Origin: 2-02-FULL-48-14 sp964356195
GTDB lineage: Bacteria; Patescibacteriota; Gracilibacteria; UBA1369; 2-02-FULL-48-14
Direction: 5' to 3'
DNA: 64,000 nucleotides
Assembly: GCA_964356195.1 (NCBI GenBank)
Contig: CAYHGP010000005.1
Coordinates: 10,911-74,910 of the forward strand
This document shows positions 34,191-42,609 of the stretch, piece by piece (positions within the stretch are counted from its first letter, which is position 1; the number at the start of each line of letters is the position of its first letter). The translations under genes were made by a program, and so were the position numbers. The notes below the pieces were generated by a model, which was given only the letters and a program-made list of their open reading frames with translations, did no database searches and had not been told where the DNA came from.

Positions 34191-35417
34191 TTAACTTTTT
34201 TGGGCTTGCGGACGGAAGCATATCACAAAGATAGCGCCTGCCAAGAGAATTATTGCCGAACCTGTTAAAATGGCTAGATTTTGATTAATGCTGACGAGAA
34301 AACCGGCGAGAAGTGGGGGCAGCGCCTGGCCTAAAGCTCGTAGGGATTGAGTAACGCCCATGGCTTCACCTTGTTCGTTCACCGGACTGAGTTTGGAAAC
34401 TACGGCGGTGGCGTTGGGGTAGGTGAGACCTTCGAAAATGGCAAGAAAGGGTTGCGTGACAAAAAGCATCCAGGTGGCGTTTGGAATCGTGACGGCCAGG
34501 AGGGAAAGCGCGAGTAAAAAGAGCGAAAATTTTAGAATTTTTTCGGGGATGAAAAAGCGGGCTGCAATGCGCGTGAAGAGGCCTTGGCTGAGGGCGATCC
34601 AAATGCCCGTAAATCCGAATAGGGTTCCGATTTGAGCGGGATTCATGTCGAATTTATGGACGAGGAATACCGGAAAAAATTGGGTGAAAAAACAGAAGCC
34701 CAGGGTGTGGAGGAAAACCACTAAAAACATGGTGCGCAGATTTTTCATACGGAAGGCTTTCCCTATGTGTTCAAAGGCCAGGAATGGGTGAACTTTTCGT
34801 ACGAATCGTTCTTTTAGAGTTTCTTTATATTTGAAGGTGAGAAGGAAAAGATTCACTGCAGAGAGACAGGCAGCAAAGAGGAAGGGAGTGGAGGCGTTGA
34901 ACCAGGAAACCAGTTCCGGGTTGGCGAGCTGGCCTCCCAGGAAAGGGCCTACAATGAAGCCAAACCCGAACGCCATTCCAATGAGTCCGAAGTTTTGCGC
35001 ACGGTTTTTTGGAGTGCTCATGTCTGCGATGGACGAGTTGGCAACACCGATGTTTCCGCCGGTGAATCCGTCAAGGATGCGGCTGACGTAAAGCAGCCAG
35101 AGTTGATTGGTGAAAAGTCCGTAAGCGAAGAGCAGGTAGCCCAGGAGTGTTCCCACGAGCGAAAAGATGAGGAGCTTTTTGCGCCCGTAGTTGTCGGAAA
35201 GGGTGCCAAGGATTGGGGAACCTAAGAATTGAGCCAAAGGGTAGGCTGCAATCAATATTCCCAGGGCAATGTTGCGGGTGGATTCGGTCCAGACGGTGGG
35301 AACCAAAGCGCTTGCCGGGTCGAGCATGAGCGGGGCCAGTACTGGGATCATAATCCCGATTCCAACGAGATCGAGAAAAACAATGAAGAAAAGCGTGAAT
35401 AGGTTGTTTTTGTTCAT
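34191..35417 (-). CDS. MFS transporter (TetA-like drug/metabolite efflux family)
   Basis: 408 aa with about 12 TM helices. The start at 35417 (MNKNNLFTLFFIVFLDLVGIGIMIPVLAPL) matches the family N-terminus; a long open frame upstream to 35786 is antisense to trmB and not real. Loop motif LGTLSDNYGRKKLLIFSL (MFS motif A, about residues 70-87) and the D-x-x-x-P motif DLVGIGIMIP in TM1 are clear, as in TetA-type antiporters. Substrate unknown. Its promoter overlaps that of divergent trmB. Confidence 0.9.
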   Translation of the reverse strand: MNKNNLFTLFFIVFLDLVGIGIMIPVLAPLMLDPASALVPTVWTESTRNIALGILIAAYPLAQFLGSPILGTLSDNYGRKKLLIFSLVGTLLGYLLFAYGLFTNQLWLLYVSRILDGFTGGNIGVANSSIADMSTPKNRAQNFGLIGMAFGFGFIVGPFLGGQLANPELVSWFNASTPFLFAACLSAVNLFLLTFKYKETLKERFVRKVHPFLAFEHIGKAFRMKNLRTMFLVVFLHTLGFCFFTQFFPVFLVHKFDMNPAQIGTLFGFTGIWIALSQGLFTRIAARFFIPEKILKFSLFLLALSLLAVTIPNATWMLFVTQPFLAIFEGLTYPNATAVVSKLSPVNEQGEAMGVTQSLRALGQALPPLLAGFLVSINQNLAILTGSAIILLAGAIFVICFRPQAQKS

Positions 35418-35452
35418 GCCTGATTTATAGTGGAACTCATGGCCCGACGCAA
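35404..35452. promoter_or_regulatory. overlapping divergent promoters of the MFS gene and trmB
   Basis: Minus strand: TTGCGT (35452-35447), 17 bp, TATAAA (35429-35424), 6 nt to ATG 35417. Plus strand: TTGTTT (35404-35409), 16 bp, TATAGT (35426-35431), 7 nt to ATG 35439. The two -10 elements share four bases, so RNA polymerase can occupy only one at a time. Both mRNAs would be leaderless or nearly so. Confidence 0.65.
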
Positions 35453-36077
35453 ACTCAAACATTTCGCAGAGATGAAAAAATGGTCCCACGTTTTGGAATT
35501 TCCTTGGGGGACCAAGCCTCAAACGAAAGGCACCTGGGGGAAGCCGCTGATTTTGGAACTCGGTTGCGGTGGCGGAAATTATACGCTGGGTTTGGCGCAG
35601 CATTTCCCCGAGAAAACTGTGGTAGGGGTGGACATCAAGGGTGCGCGAATGTGGTGGGGAGGGGGTCAGGCCTTGGAACTTGATCTGCAAAATGTGCAAT
35701 TTTTGCGCACTCGCATTGAAAATTTGGCGGATTTTTTTAACGAAGGTGAAGTGGACGAAATTTGGATCACTTTCCCTGAACCGCATCCTGCGGAGGGAAA
35801 TGCCAAGCGTCGGCTAACGTCGCCGCGCTTTTTGGAGATCTATAGGAGGGTTTTGAAAGCGGGTGGCCTTTTGCATCTAAAAACAGACAGCGCTCTCTTG
35901 TTTGAGTACACGGTGGAGACTTTGCCGAAAGAAGGATTTACTCTGGAACGAGTGGTCCCGGATGTGTACTCCGTTGAAAAAGATGAGCTGCTTCAGGGAG
36001 TGCAAACTTTGTACGAAAAAAAATATTTGGCGACGGGAAAGAAGATTCTCTATCTCTGTGCTTCCAAACAAACCTGA
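35439..36077 (+). CDS. trmB: tRNA (guanine-N7-)-methyltransferase
   Basis: 212 aa from ATG 35439 (MARRKLKHFAEMKKW); a GTG at 35430 would add three residues but overlaps the -10. SAM-binding motif LILELGCGGGNYTLGLAQHFPEKTVVGVDIKG (about 37-68), then FNEGEVDEIWITFPEPHP (the conserved D-P/PEP-W-x-K-type catalytic loop, here FPEPHPAEGNAKRR), then RFLEIYRRVLKAGGLLHLKTD. It makes m7G46 in tRNA. Note FPEPHP where most family members have FPDPWP. Confidence 0.92.
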   Translation: MARRKLKHFAEMKKWSHVLEFPWGTKPQTKGTWGKPLILELGCGGGNYTLGLAQHFPEKTVVGVDIKGARMWWGGGQALELDLQNVQFLRTRIENLADFFNEGEVDEIWITFPEPHPAEGNAKRRLTSPRFLEIYRRVLKAGGLLHLKTDSALLFEYTVETLPKEGFTLERVVPDVYSVEKDELLQGVQTLYEKKYLATGKKILYLCASKQT

Positions 36078-36113
36078 AATAGGGTATAATGAGCGGATTA
36101 AATAAAAACAAAT

Positions 36114-36782
36114 ATGTTCAGTCCGGAAGCGTTTATGTTCGGTTTCCTGCAAGGGTTCGTTATTGGGCCCATCACGCTATATGGAATTCGCGAGGGACTC
36201 AACCCCAAGCGAGGAATTTGGTTTCAACTTCAGGTGATTTTTGGGGCTACTCTTGTGGAGGCCGTTTACTTGCTTTTGGCCACACACGGAGTCATCCATT
36301 TTATGGATTACGAATGGATTCGTCTTTTAATGTGGACCACTGCTTCTTATATGCTCCTGTCCATGGGGATTGATGCGTTGCGAGGTGAAAAAAGTAAAAA
36401 GAAATTTGAGAAAGTTCATGCTCATAAATTGCACTTTTACGACAACGACTTTTTTAAAGGTTTCCTCATGTGTTTGGCGAGCCCCATGGCGATTACTTAC
36501 TCCCTCATGGTGGTGGGAAGTTTGTATGTGAGTTATGCCGTTGCCGTTTCTCCCACGGCATTTGCTTTGAATGTGAACTTGGGCGGATTGATGAGCGCCT
36601 TGCTTCTTGTGGCTTTAACCTTGGTGGTACGCCACGTTTTCCACCAATGGATGCTCAAAAAGCTCATGCTGGCCGGCTCTCTGGTTTTGCTGGGCTATGG
36701 CCTTTACTTCGGTTGGCAGGCGGTTTTGGAGGTGCAACCGGTGGTGGAGGCGTTTACGGCTTCGGTGTTTACTGCGTTTTAA
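36114..36782 (+). CDS. LysE-family exporter-like membrane protein
   Basis: 222 aa, six TM helices (about 5-25, 38-60, 68-88, 115-140, 150-175, 185-205). FLQGFVIGPITLYGIREGLNPKRGIWFQLQVIFGATLVEAVY resembles the first half of the LysE/RhtB family of amino-acid exporters (P-G-P-type motif as VIGPIT). It has a -10 TATAAT at 36085-36090 with a poor -35. It is convergent with the epimerase-like gene and overlaps its end by 14 bp. Substrate unknown. Confidence 0.78.
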   Translation: MFSPEAFMFGFLQGFVIGPITLYGIREGLNPKRGIWFQLQVIFGATLVEAVYLLLATHGVIHFMDYEWIRLLMWTTASYMLLSMGIDALRGEKSKKKFEKVHAHKLHFYDNDFFKGFLMCLASPMAITYSLMVVGSLYVSYAVAVSPTAFALNVNLGGLMSALLLVALTLVVRHVFHQWMLKKLMLAGSLVLLGYGLYFGWQAVLEVQPVVEAFTASVFTAF

Positions 36783-37521
36783 GTTTCACAATGCCTTTCA
36801 GTTGGATGCTTTTGAATCCTTCTTTTTCAGGTTCCAGGCTGATTTCGTAAGCTTCACCGCTGGGTTGTAGGATGGAGAATTTCACTTGTGAAGAAGTGAG
36901 TTGATGTAAGGCTATGGCGGTGGCAATACTTCCCGATCCACAACCTGTTTCGCGCACAAAGCTGGCGGTTTCGCGGACCCAAATGAGCGGGTCAATTTTT
37001 ACATATTCCGGTGTTTTCTCAATGTAAATAACTCCCACGGCTTCGTAGTTTTCTTTGTACTTTTCAATGAGGCCGAGGGCTTGAGCTTCATCGAAGTTTC
37101 CTTCCAAAATAATATGACGGATCCCTGCTAGATCAATAACGGTGTAGTCCCTTTCCAGCTGGGATTGCAGGTAGAAGGCACCGGGGAGACTCACTACGGT
37201 GGTGTCTTCTGAAATTTGAACATTCAGCAAGGTGTCTGAACCTGAAACTTCCATGGTGACGTCGGAAAGTTGGTGTTCTTTCGCCCACAAAAAGGCTGCG
37301 GAACGCGTGGCGTTGACGCAAAATTCTCCTCCCATCATTTGGAGTCGAAAAGCGGCATTCTTGTCGTTCGGTTCTTCAATGTAGCCCACTTGTTCCACTT
37401 CTTTGTCTTCTTTCATGATTTCTTGCGCCACTTCCGCATGTCGCGCGCGTGCTACGGTTTCTTTGACGATGGCCGTTGTGTTGCCACCGGGCCAGAGTTT
37501 GACGAAGGGGATAGTGTTCAT
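36769..37521 (-). CDS. DapF-fold amino-acid epimerase/racemase-like protein
   Basis: 250 aa from ATG 37521 (MNTIPFVKLWPGGNTTAIV). The two catalytic Cys regions of the diaminopimelate epimerase fold are recognisable: GGEFCVNATRSAAFLWA (about 65-81, matching the C-G-N-x-x-R motif) and RETGCGSGSIATAIAL (about 197-212, matching the C-G-S/T-G motif). The divergent surroundings (N-A-T-R-S rather than G-N-G-x-R-C) suggest a substrate other than meso-DAP, as in other DapF-like racemases. It lies 7 bp after the 510-aa gene, so they form an operon. True DapF cannot be fully excluded. Confidence 0.8.
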   Translation of the reverse strand: MNTIPFVKLWPGGNTTAIVKETVARARHAEVAQEIMKEDKEVEQVGYIEEPNDKNAAFRLQMMGGEFCVNATRSAAFLWAKEHQLSDVTMEVSGSDTLLNVQISEDTTVVSLPGAFYLQSQLERDYTVIDLAGIRHIILEGNFDEAQALGLIEKYKENYEAVGVIYIEKTPEYVKIDPLIWVRETASFVRETGCGSGSIATAIALHQLTSSQVKFSILQPSGEAYEISLEPEKEGFKSIQLKGIVKLKTQ

Positions 37522-37528
37522 AGAAAGG

Positions 37529-39061
37529 CTATTGAATTTGTATGCAGGGATTGATCTTGTCGTGAAGGCCGAGCAATTCGTTGATTCCTTTTTCGCTGAC
37601 GGAAATAATATCAGGGTCCCATTCTTTTTGATCAAAAGAAGCTTTGTACATTTCCGGCATCAGAGGACTGATGGCATCGTCCAAGGTCAGATCCTTAACG
37701 GTTTCCATGAGGCGGGACCAACTGTCTTTTTCTCCATAGAGGTACAAGTCGGGTCCGCTGGCCAAGGCGACTTCGTGGTTTCCGTACTCCATGAAGGCAA
37801 AACTGAGTCCCACACAGATTTCTTTGGTTTGTGCGCGGGCACACACCTCAATACTTCTGTAGTTTTCCAAATCCACGTTCATTTTGATGTAGCTGTTTTT
37901 CATGTTCGTGAGGTAGTTCACTTGGTCAAAACCTCCTAAACATTTTACTCCGTAGTAGAAAGATACGGTTGCAAAGTCGAGGAGAAGGCTGGGGATGAGT
38001 TCTTTGGATTCCAGTGCCTTTTGGATGAGTTCGGGCTTGAGTTCAATCTTATAAGATTCGTCTTTGGAGACGAGGTAATTTCCTTTGCGCCAGAGTTGCA
38101 AATTGTAGCGACTGCCTTTTGGAAGAGCCCAGAAGAGGTAGGTTCCTGTGGATTCTTTTGTGGAATAAGCTCCGTGAATGCCCTCGAAATATTGATTAAT
38201 ATAAGGCTCGTAATCGGGGTCGAAGAGCATATGGTGGAGGATGGTGTCTTGGTTCAAATGGTACTTGGTCAGCAAGCGCACCACGATGTCTTCCAGGCCC
38301 AAGGAAATCAAATTGGGAAGCTTAATTTCGCTCGCCTCAAAAAGCTTCTGCCAAAGTGTAAAGTTCGTTTTGGTCATCTGCTCTCCATAGTCTGAAGAGT
38401 GATACACTTCTTCTTTGTCATAAACGTCTTTTACCAGTTTGGTGACTTTTTCGTGAAGGCCCTCGTCGATTTCCTTTTTGTCCCGTTTTACATCAATAAG
38501 ATGGTAAATCTTGTCCACTTCGACTTTTGTGTAGGCGGGGAGAGTGTAGACGGAAGGAGGTCTGTAGTTGCTCGTGTAAAAACCCAACTTGTGAGTTTGA
38601 AGTTTCCCGTCTTTGTAGTTATGGAAGAAAATTCCTCGAGTGAAGTCCGAATTATCCACAGAAATGTTGGCACACGATAAAACAATGACGTTCTCCAGGT
38701 TCGGATCCGTATGAGTGGCTATGGCGGCTCCCGTGAGCAGGTTGGAGTTTAAAGGGAAAGGATGAGTGATGGGGCCCGTGTGGTCGGCGGTGGAGACGAA
38801 GTAGTATTTTTCTAACTGTCTGACCACGGATTCTGCGGTGCTTTTCCCAAGACGTTCTTCCACGACTTCACTGATCACACTCAAAAACTCATTCTGCCTT
38901 CGTGGAATGGTTGGGCTCAGGTTCACATCGACGTATTGGTTCGCGTAATCCAAAAGCGTCTTTTGTCCTCTTTTCTCGAGGATGGTTTCAAGAACAGGCC
39001 TTTTGGCCAGCACTTCTTTCCTTAAGGCTTCAAATATGGATTTGTCGTCGGTCTGCGGCAT
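37529..39061 (-). CDS. unknown 510-aa protein, operon partner of the epimerase
   Basis: Full ORF from MPQTDDKSIFEAL. Soluble; no signal peptide or TM helices. Notable segments: KYYFVSTADHTGPITHPFPLNSNLL (about 86-110) with two His, LENVIVLSCANISVDNSDFTRGIFFHN (about 121-147), a central helical part, and FYYGVKCLGGFDQVNYL (about 377-393). His, Cys and Asp clusters suggest an enzyme, but no family is recognised. It directly precedes the epimerase-like gene. A role in making or altering an unusual amino acid or opine-like compound is only inference from that neighbour. Confidence 0.7.
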   Translation of the reverse strand: MPQTDDKSIFEALRKEVLAKRPVLETILEKRGQKTLLDYANQYVDVNLSPTIPRRQNEFLSVISEVVEERLGKSTAESVVRQLEKYYFVSTADHTGPITHPFPLNSNLLTGAAIATHTDPNLENVIVLSCANISVDNSDFTRGIFFHNYKDGKLQTHKLGFYTSNYRPPSVYTLPAYTKVEVDKIYHLIDVKRDKKEIDEGLHEKVTKLVKDVYDKEEVYHSSDYGEQMTKTNFTLWQKLFEASEIKLPNLISLGLEDIVVRLLTKYHLNQDTILHHMLFDPDYEPYINQYFEGIHGAYSTKESTGTYLFWALPKGSRYNLQLWRKGNYLVSKDESYKIELKPELIQKALESKELIPSLLLDFATVSFYYGVKCLGGFDQVNYLTNMKNSYIKMNVDLENYRSIEVCARAQTKEICVGLSFAFMEYGNHEVALASGPDLYLYGEKDSWSRLMETVKDLTLDDAISPLMPEMYKASFDQKEWDPDIISVSEKGINELLGLHDKINPCIQIQ

Positions 39062-39109
39062 AGGGTTTCCAGAATCTTACAACAAAGCTCGCCGAGTGTA
39101 AATGGATCC

Positions 39110-39829
39110 TTATTTTTGTTTATTCATGAGTCTTACGATCTCATTTGCACAGCCCCAAGAAAAAGTGACTCCTGAACCTCCGTGGCCGTAATTATGGATG
39201 ACTTGTTTGGTTCCTTTGCCGTCTGTTCGTGCAATGCCTGTGTCTTCCGGCTCAAGGCGAATACCTTTGGAACGATAAGGACGCAGACCTACGATGTCCT
39301 CAATTTTTCGGGCGCCTTTTAGTGCGGGGACCAAGTTGGTGCAGCGTTTAATAATGTCGGCGCAAACTTCTTCGTTCGGTGTCTCTTCAGAAGTATCTTC
39401 GGCGGTTCCTCCAAGCATCACGTGGTCGGCGTGAGGCATAACGTTACGCATTCCGTCCTGGCATTCATCGTCGATGACTACGGCGTCTACACCTGCCGGC
39501 TTTGTGACTTTTACCAACTGGCCACGCATGGCCTTCACATTGGTATCATAAACCAGTTCACGGGAGGCCAAACCGGTACAGTTGACGACGGTATCCGCGG
39601 CATCAAAAGCTTCAACGAGACCCTCACTTACCGTTCGGGTGAGAATTCTTCCTCCGAGTCCTTTGAAGTATTGGATGAGGTGATCCATGTAAGGTGGCAT
39701 ATCAAAAGTGGGGTAGTCTACGGTGTAACCGCTGACTCCATTTTTCGGAATATTCACTCCCAGTCGTTCACCTGCTGCAGCGAGGTCTTGTGGATCGTGA
39801 ATGGGCTTTCCACCAAGATGAAAAATCGG
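39110..39829 (-). pseudogene. D-amino-acid-oxidase-like (DAO) flavoprotein lacking its N-terminus
   Basis: Open frame from after a TAG at 39832-39830; the only plausible start is GTG 39757, giving 215 residues. The sequence matches the middle and end of FAD-dependent DAO/glycine-oxidase-type enzymes: DTVVNCTGLASRELVYDTNVKAMRGQLV, then VGLRPYRSKGIRLE and HNYGHGGSGVTFSWGCANEI, the C-terminal FAD-contact motif. The N-terminal GxGxxG dinucleotide-binding part (about 100 residues) is missing, cut off at the rlmN terminator. Probably a decaying gene, or a truncated protein of changed function. Confidence 0.75.
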
Positions 39830-39846
39830 CTATTTATGCGCCGATT
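39821..39846 (-). terminator. terminator of rlmN
   Basis: Minus strand AATCGGC (39846-39840), 9-nt loop, GCCGATT (39830-39824) followed by TTT. It lies about 50 bp past the rlmN stop. Confidence 0.65.
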
Positions 39847-39884
39847 CCTTTGGATAGAGCCGCTTCCATGATAAAGCGTGCTGC

Positions 39885-40943
39885 TTAGGTCTTTTTCTTC
39901 CCACCCAGCACTATCAACTGTCCACACGCGGCGGCGATGTCGTCGCCCATGGTTTTGCGGATGGTGACGTCGACTTCGGCGCGTTCGAGGATCTGTTTGA
40001 AACGCTCCTGTTGTGCCACGGTGCTGCACTGGAGGTCCATGTCGGTGAAATTGTAGGGAATGAGGTTCACTTTCAGATGGCCGAGTTCTTTCACCAGGTC
40101 TGCGAGGACTTCGGCGTGGTGGTCGGTGTCGTTGATGTCTTGAAGCATCACATACTCAAACGTCAGGTGGTGGCGGCGGTTGCCGTGGACTTTTTGGTAG
40201 CGCTGAATCCAATCTTTAAGTTTGGGAATGAAAAGGTCGTAAGAACTGGGGACGATTTGTTTGCGGGTGATTGGGTCGGCGCTGTGGAGGGAAAGGGCGA
40301 TGCGTGTGCCTGGCCAATCGGGATCGGTGAGGATTTGCTCGAGAACGGGAAGTACGCCCACGGTGGAAACGGTGACGTGTGTTGGACCGAGATCGGTGTT
40401 TTTGAGCCAGCTATGAATGGCCTTTTTTACATTTTCGTAATTGGCCATGGGTTCGCCCATGCCCATGAACACCACATTGCTGATGCGCTGGGGAAGGTTC
40501 GGATTCTCTTGGAGGAAGGTCTGCCAAAAACGGTACTGGTCGGCGATTTCGTCCGCAGTGAGGCTGCGGGTGAGACCCATTTTTCCGGTGGCGCAAAAGG
40601 TGCAGCCCATGGCGCATCCAACCTGGGAAGACACGCAAATGGTCCACTGGTCGCGGCGGTTTTCCATGAGTACGGTTTCCACTTGGGGTCCGTCTTCCAG
40701 GGTGAGCAGGGCTTTAAAGGTGTCGCCTTTGTTGCTGCTCATGAGGAGTGACTTGGTGTAAGAAACCCAGGGAACCTCTGCGGCCAGCGTTTCACGGGTG
40801 GTTTTGGGCAGATTGCTGATGTCCAGCCAGCCTTTTTTACCGGGTTTGTAGAGGTTCTCCTCAATCTGTTTCCAACGGAAAGGCTTTTCGGTGGGAAAGA
40901 GCTCGGTGAATTGTTCGAAGCGGGTTTTCATTGGACTTTGCAT
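39885..40943 (-). CDS. rlmN: 23S rRNA/tRNA adenine-C2 methyltransferase (radical SAM)
   Basis: 352 aa. Radical-SAM cluster motif CAMGCTFC (about residues 109-116), preceded by QWTICVSSQVG; NVVFMGMGEPMANYENV, VTVSTVGVLPVL and LALSLHSADP-type blocks follow, all RlmN hallmarks. It methylates A2503 of 23S rRNA and A37 of some tRNAs. The resolving Cys pair includes C near the end (AACGQL). A weak promoter (TGTTCT, 17 bp, TACACT) ends 6 nt before the ATG, with a TGTTCTAGAACA palindrome over its -35. Confidence 0.96.
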   Translation of the reverse strand: MQSPMKTRFEQFTELFPTEKPFRWKQIEENLYKPGKKGWLDISNLPKTTRETLAAEVPWVSYTKSLLMSSNKGDTFKALLTLEDGPQVETVLMENRRDQWTICVSSQVGCAMGCTFCATGKMGLTRSLTADEIADQYRFWQTFLQENPNLPQRISNVVFMGMGEPMANYENVKKAIHSWLKNTDLGPTHVTVSTVGVLPVLEQILTDPDWPGTRIALSLHSADPITRKQIVPSSYDLFIPKLKDWIQRYQKVHGNRRHHLTFEYVMLQDINDTDHHAEVLADLVKELGHLKVNLIPYNFTDMDLQCSTVAQQERFKQILERAEVDVTIRKTMGDDIAAACGQLIVLGGKKKT

Positions 40944-41044
40944 GAGGATAGTGTAGCGGAAGTGTCTGTTCTAGAACAGAGATTACAGGTTGGAACTTAT
41001 TCATATGAATAAGTATTCAACCATAAATGTGCAAAAGTGGCAAA

Positions 41045-41144
41045 NNNNNNNNNNNNNNNNNNNNNNNNNNNNNNNNNNNNNNNNNNNNNNNNNNNNNNNN
41101 NNNNNNNNNNNNNNNNNNNNNNNNNNNNNNNNNNNNNNNNNNNN
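41045..41144. other. scaffold gap (100 N)
   Basis: One hundred Ns. A plus-strand frame beginning ATG 41005 (MNKYSTINVQKWQ) enters it from the left and a minus-strand frame from the right. Flanks not duplicated. Confidence 0.99.
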
Positions 41145-41185
41145 CCAAGCCAGAGTAAGGGACGGGTTAAGGTGTAAGACTTCAT
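41145..41185 (-). CDS. N-terminal fragment of an unknown gene, cut by the gap
   Basis: ATG 41185 overlaps the stop of the 128-aa membrane gene (ATGA). Only about 13 residues (MKSYTLTRPLLWL) are visible before the Ns, a basic start followed by a hydrophobic run, so probably another membrane or exported protein. Confidence 0.5.
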
Positions 41186-41568
41186 CGGTGTCTCTTTAGG
41201 ATATAGAAAATGAGCGGAGGAAGGAGTGCCATCTGTAAAACAGGGGTGATGCCCACTTCAATGCCGGGAATGAGAGGCATGGTGGGAAGGTAAGACCAGC
41301 GCTCCATTTCGATGGAAATTTTTTCGATGATAAGTGCGAGGGTTGCGCCAACGAGTGCCATTTTCCAGAGAGAAGGAATTTTTTGGTGAATGGCGTAGAG
41401 CGCCAGCATAATTCCGACGTCGCCAAAAGTGGCGCGTACGCAAATCCAGAAGCATTTTTCCATGTCGATGCTGCAGGTGTAGAGCGGTGATTGGGCGAGT
41501 TCCCACGTGAGGTGGAAGACGAAGCTCAAAAGGGCAAGACGGAAGAGTGTGTGAATGGTGTGCTTCAT
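41182..41568 (-). CDS. membrane protein, unknown, 128 aa
   Basis: From ATG 41568 (MKHTIHTLFRLALLSFVFHLTWELAQ). Four TM helices: about 8-26, 42-60, 66-83, 102-122. Two Cys occur in an exposed loop (YTCSIDMEKCFWIC). SFVFHLTWELAQSPLY and RATFGDVGIMLALYAI recall small uncharacterised integral-membrane proteins, with no named family recognised. The -10 TATAAT lies exactly 6 nt before this ATG; the 10 extra upstream codons in the frame would overlap it. Confidence 0.7.
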   Translation of the reverse strand: MKHTIHTLFRLALLSFVFHLTWELAQSPLYTCSIDMEKCFWICVRATFGDVGIMLALYAIHQKIPSLWKMALVGATLALIIEKISIEMERWSYLPTMPLIPGIEVGITPVLQMALLPPLIFYILKRHR

Positions 41569-41574
41569 GAGAAA

Positions 41575-41580
41575 ATTATA
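41575..41580 (-). promoter_or_regulatory. -10 element, 6 nt before the membrane-protein ATG (leaderless)
   Basis: TATAAT on the minus strand, 6 nt from ATG 41568. The -35 region is poor. The sequence CCCGTGTAAG just upstream is also found before the ECF sigma gene. Confidence 0.6.
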
Positions 41581-41601
41581 GCTTACACGGGGGCTCAAAG
41601 G

Positions 41602-42552
41602 CTATTTTAGGTGTGGTATCACCACTTCTTCCAAGTACCACTCCAAGAGGGCTTGTACCATACTGATTTTTTCTGTTGAGTAGAAGCTTTTTACTTTCAA
41701 ATCGGAAGCGGGGCAACGAACTTTCGGAGGATGGGGAATGTTTGTTGTGTCGAAGCCGGCAATAAATTCATTCATGGCACCCGCTTTCATGTGGAGTAGG
41801 GGGTAGTCTTTGCCTGGCGCGGTGTTTAAGGAAAAACGATCCAAGGACATAGGCCCAAACAAATTGATTCGTTTGTTCTCTTCGCCTGGTTCAGGTGCTT
41901 CTTTTGCGTGTTTCCCAAAGTCGGAGACTAAATCTTCTGAACCGTTCGCAAGTCTTGTAAATGTGATGCTAAATTCTTCGGAACGCAGGATTTTTTGGAA
42001 CAGTTCAGGAGGAATCTCTTGCCCTGTTTGTTCACGATGCAGTCGCTCGATAAGTTCACAAAAATTAGCGGTTAGAATGAGTGCCCCGGTTATTTCACTT
42101 AAGAGATGATTTTCTTGATTCCCATATTCAGCGGTTTTGACGGATTCTTGTTTCACGATCTCTGACAAGCGCCTATAGGCTTCACCCTGTACGCCTGTAA
42201 TGGCATCGTCCTCACCCAGTAGGAACATTTTGACTAAAACTGCCTCAATTTTCTCCACTGCTGCAGTTAGAAGCACTTCATAACGGTTGGAGGTCTCTTC
42301 TAAGCGCTGTTGAGCCTGCTGGTGGTCAAGGTCATGATCGTTCTCAAATTGATCCCAGAAAATTTCAGAAGAGTAGCCGGACAGAAGCGCTCGTCGAGCG
42401 GTGGGACTGAGTTCACTTAAAACAGCATCCCAGCCTTCTCGGTCTACGCGATCTCTTAGTTTTCTGTAGGGCAGGCCTCCACCACCGTGTTGAGTGATTT
42501 TATTGGCTTCTCTGTGAAAAGGACAGCCGCTTGGTTTGCCAGAGGTATTCAT
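41602..42552 (-). CDS. unknown 316-aa protein
   Basis: From ATG 42552 (MNTSGKPSGCPFHREANKITQHGGGG). Soluble and mostly helical. Cys residues are few: CPFHRE near the N-terminus and VRCPASDLKVKSFYS near the end; the CPFH could bind a metal. Middle region VLLTAAVEKIEAVLVKMFLLGEDDAITG and ITGALILTANFCELIERL are helices. No family recognised. A possible promoter (TTGACA, 16 bp, TAAAGT) lies upstream. It is separated from the next gene by about 57 bp. Confidence 0.65.
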   Translation of the reverse strand: MNTSGKPSGCPFHREANKITQHGGGGLPYRKLRDRVDREGWDAVLSELSPTARRALLSGYSSEIFWDQFENDHDLDHQQAQQRLEETSNRYEVLLTAAVEKIEAVLVKMFLLGEDDAITGVQGEAYRRLSEIVKQESVKTAEYGNQENHLLSEITGALILTANFCELIERLHREQTGQEIPPELFQKILRSEEFSITFTRLANGSEDLVSDFGKHAKEAPEPGEENKRINLFGPMSLDRFSLNTAPGKDYPLLHMKAGAMNEFIAGFDTTNIPHPPKVRCPASDLKVKSFYSTEKISMVQALLEWYLEEVVIPHLK

Positions 42553-42609
42553 GATGACCTTTACTTTAATATAGAAAGCAAATTTGTCAAACAAGAAAGG
42601 ATGCGAAGT

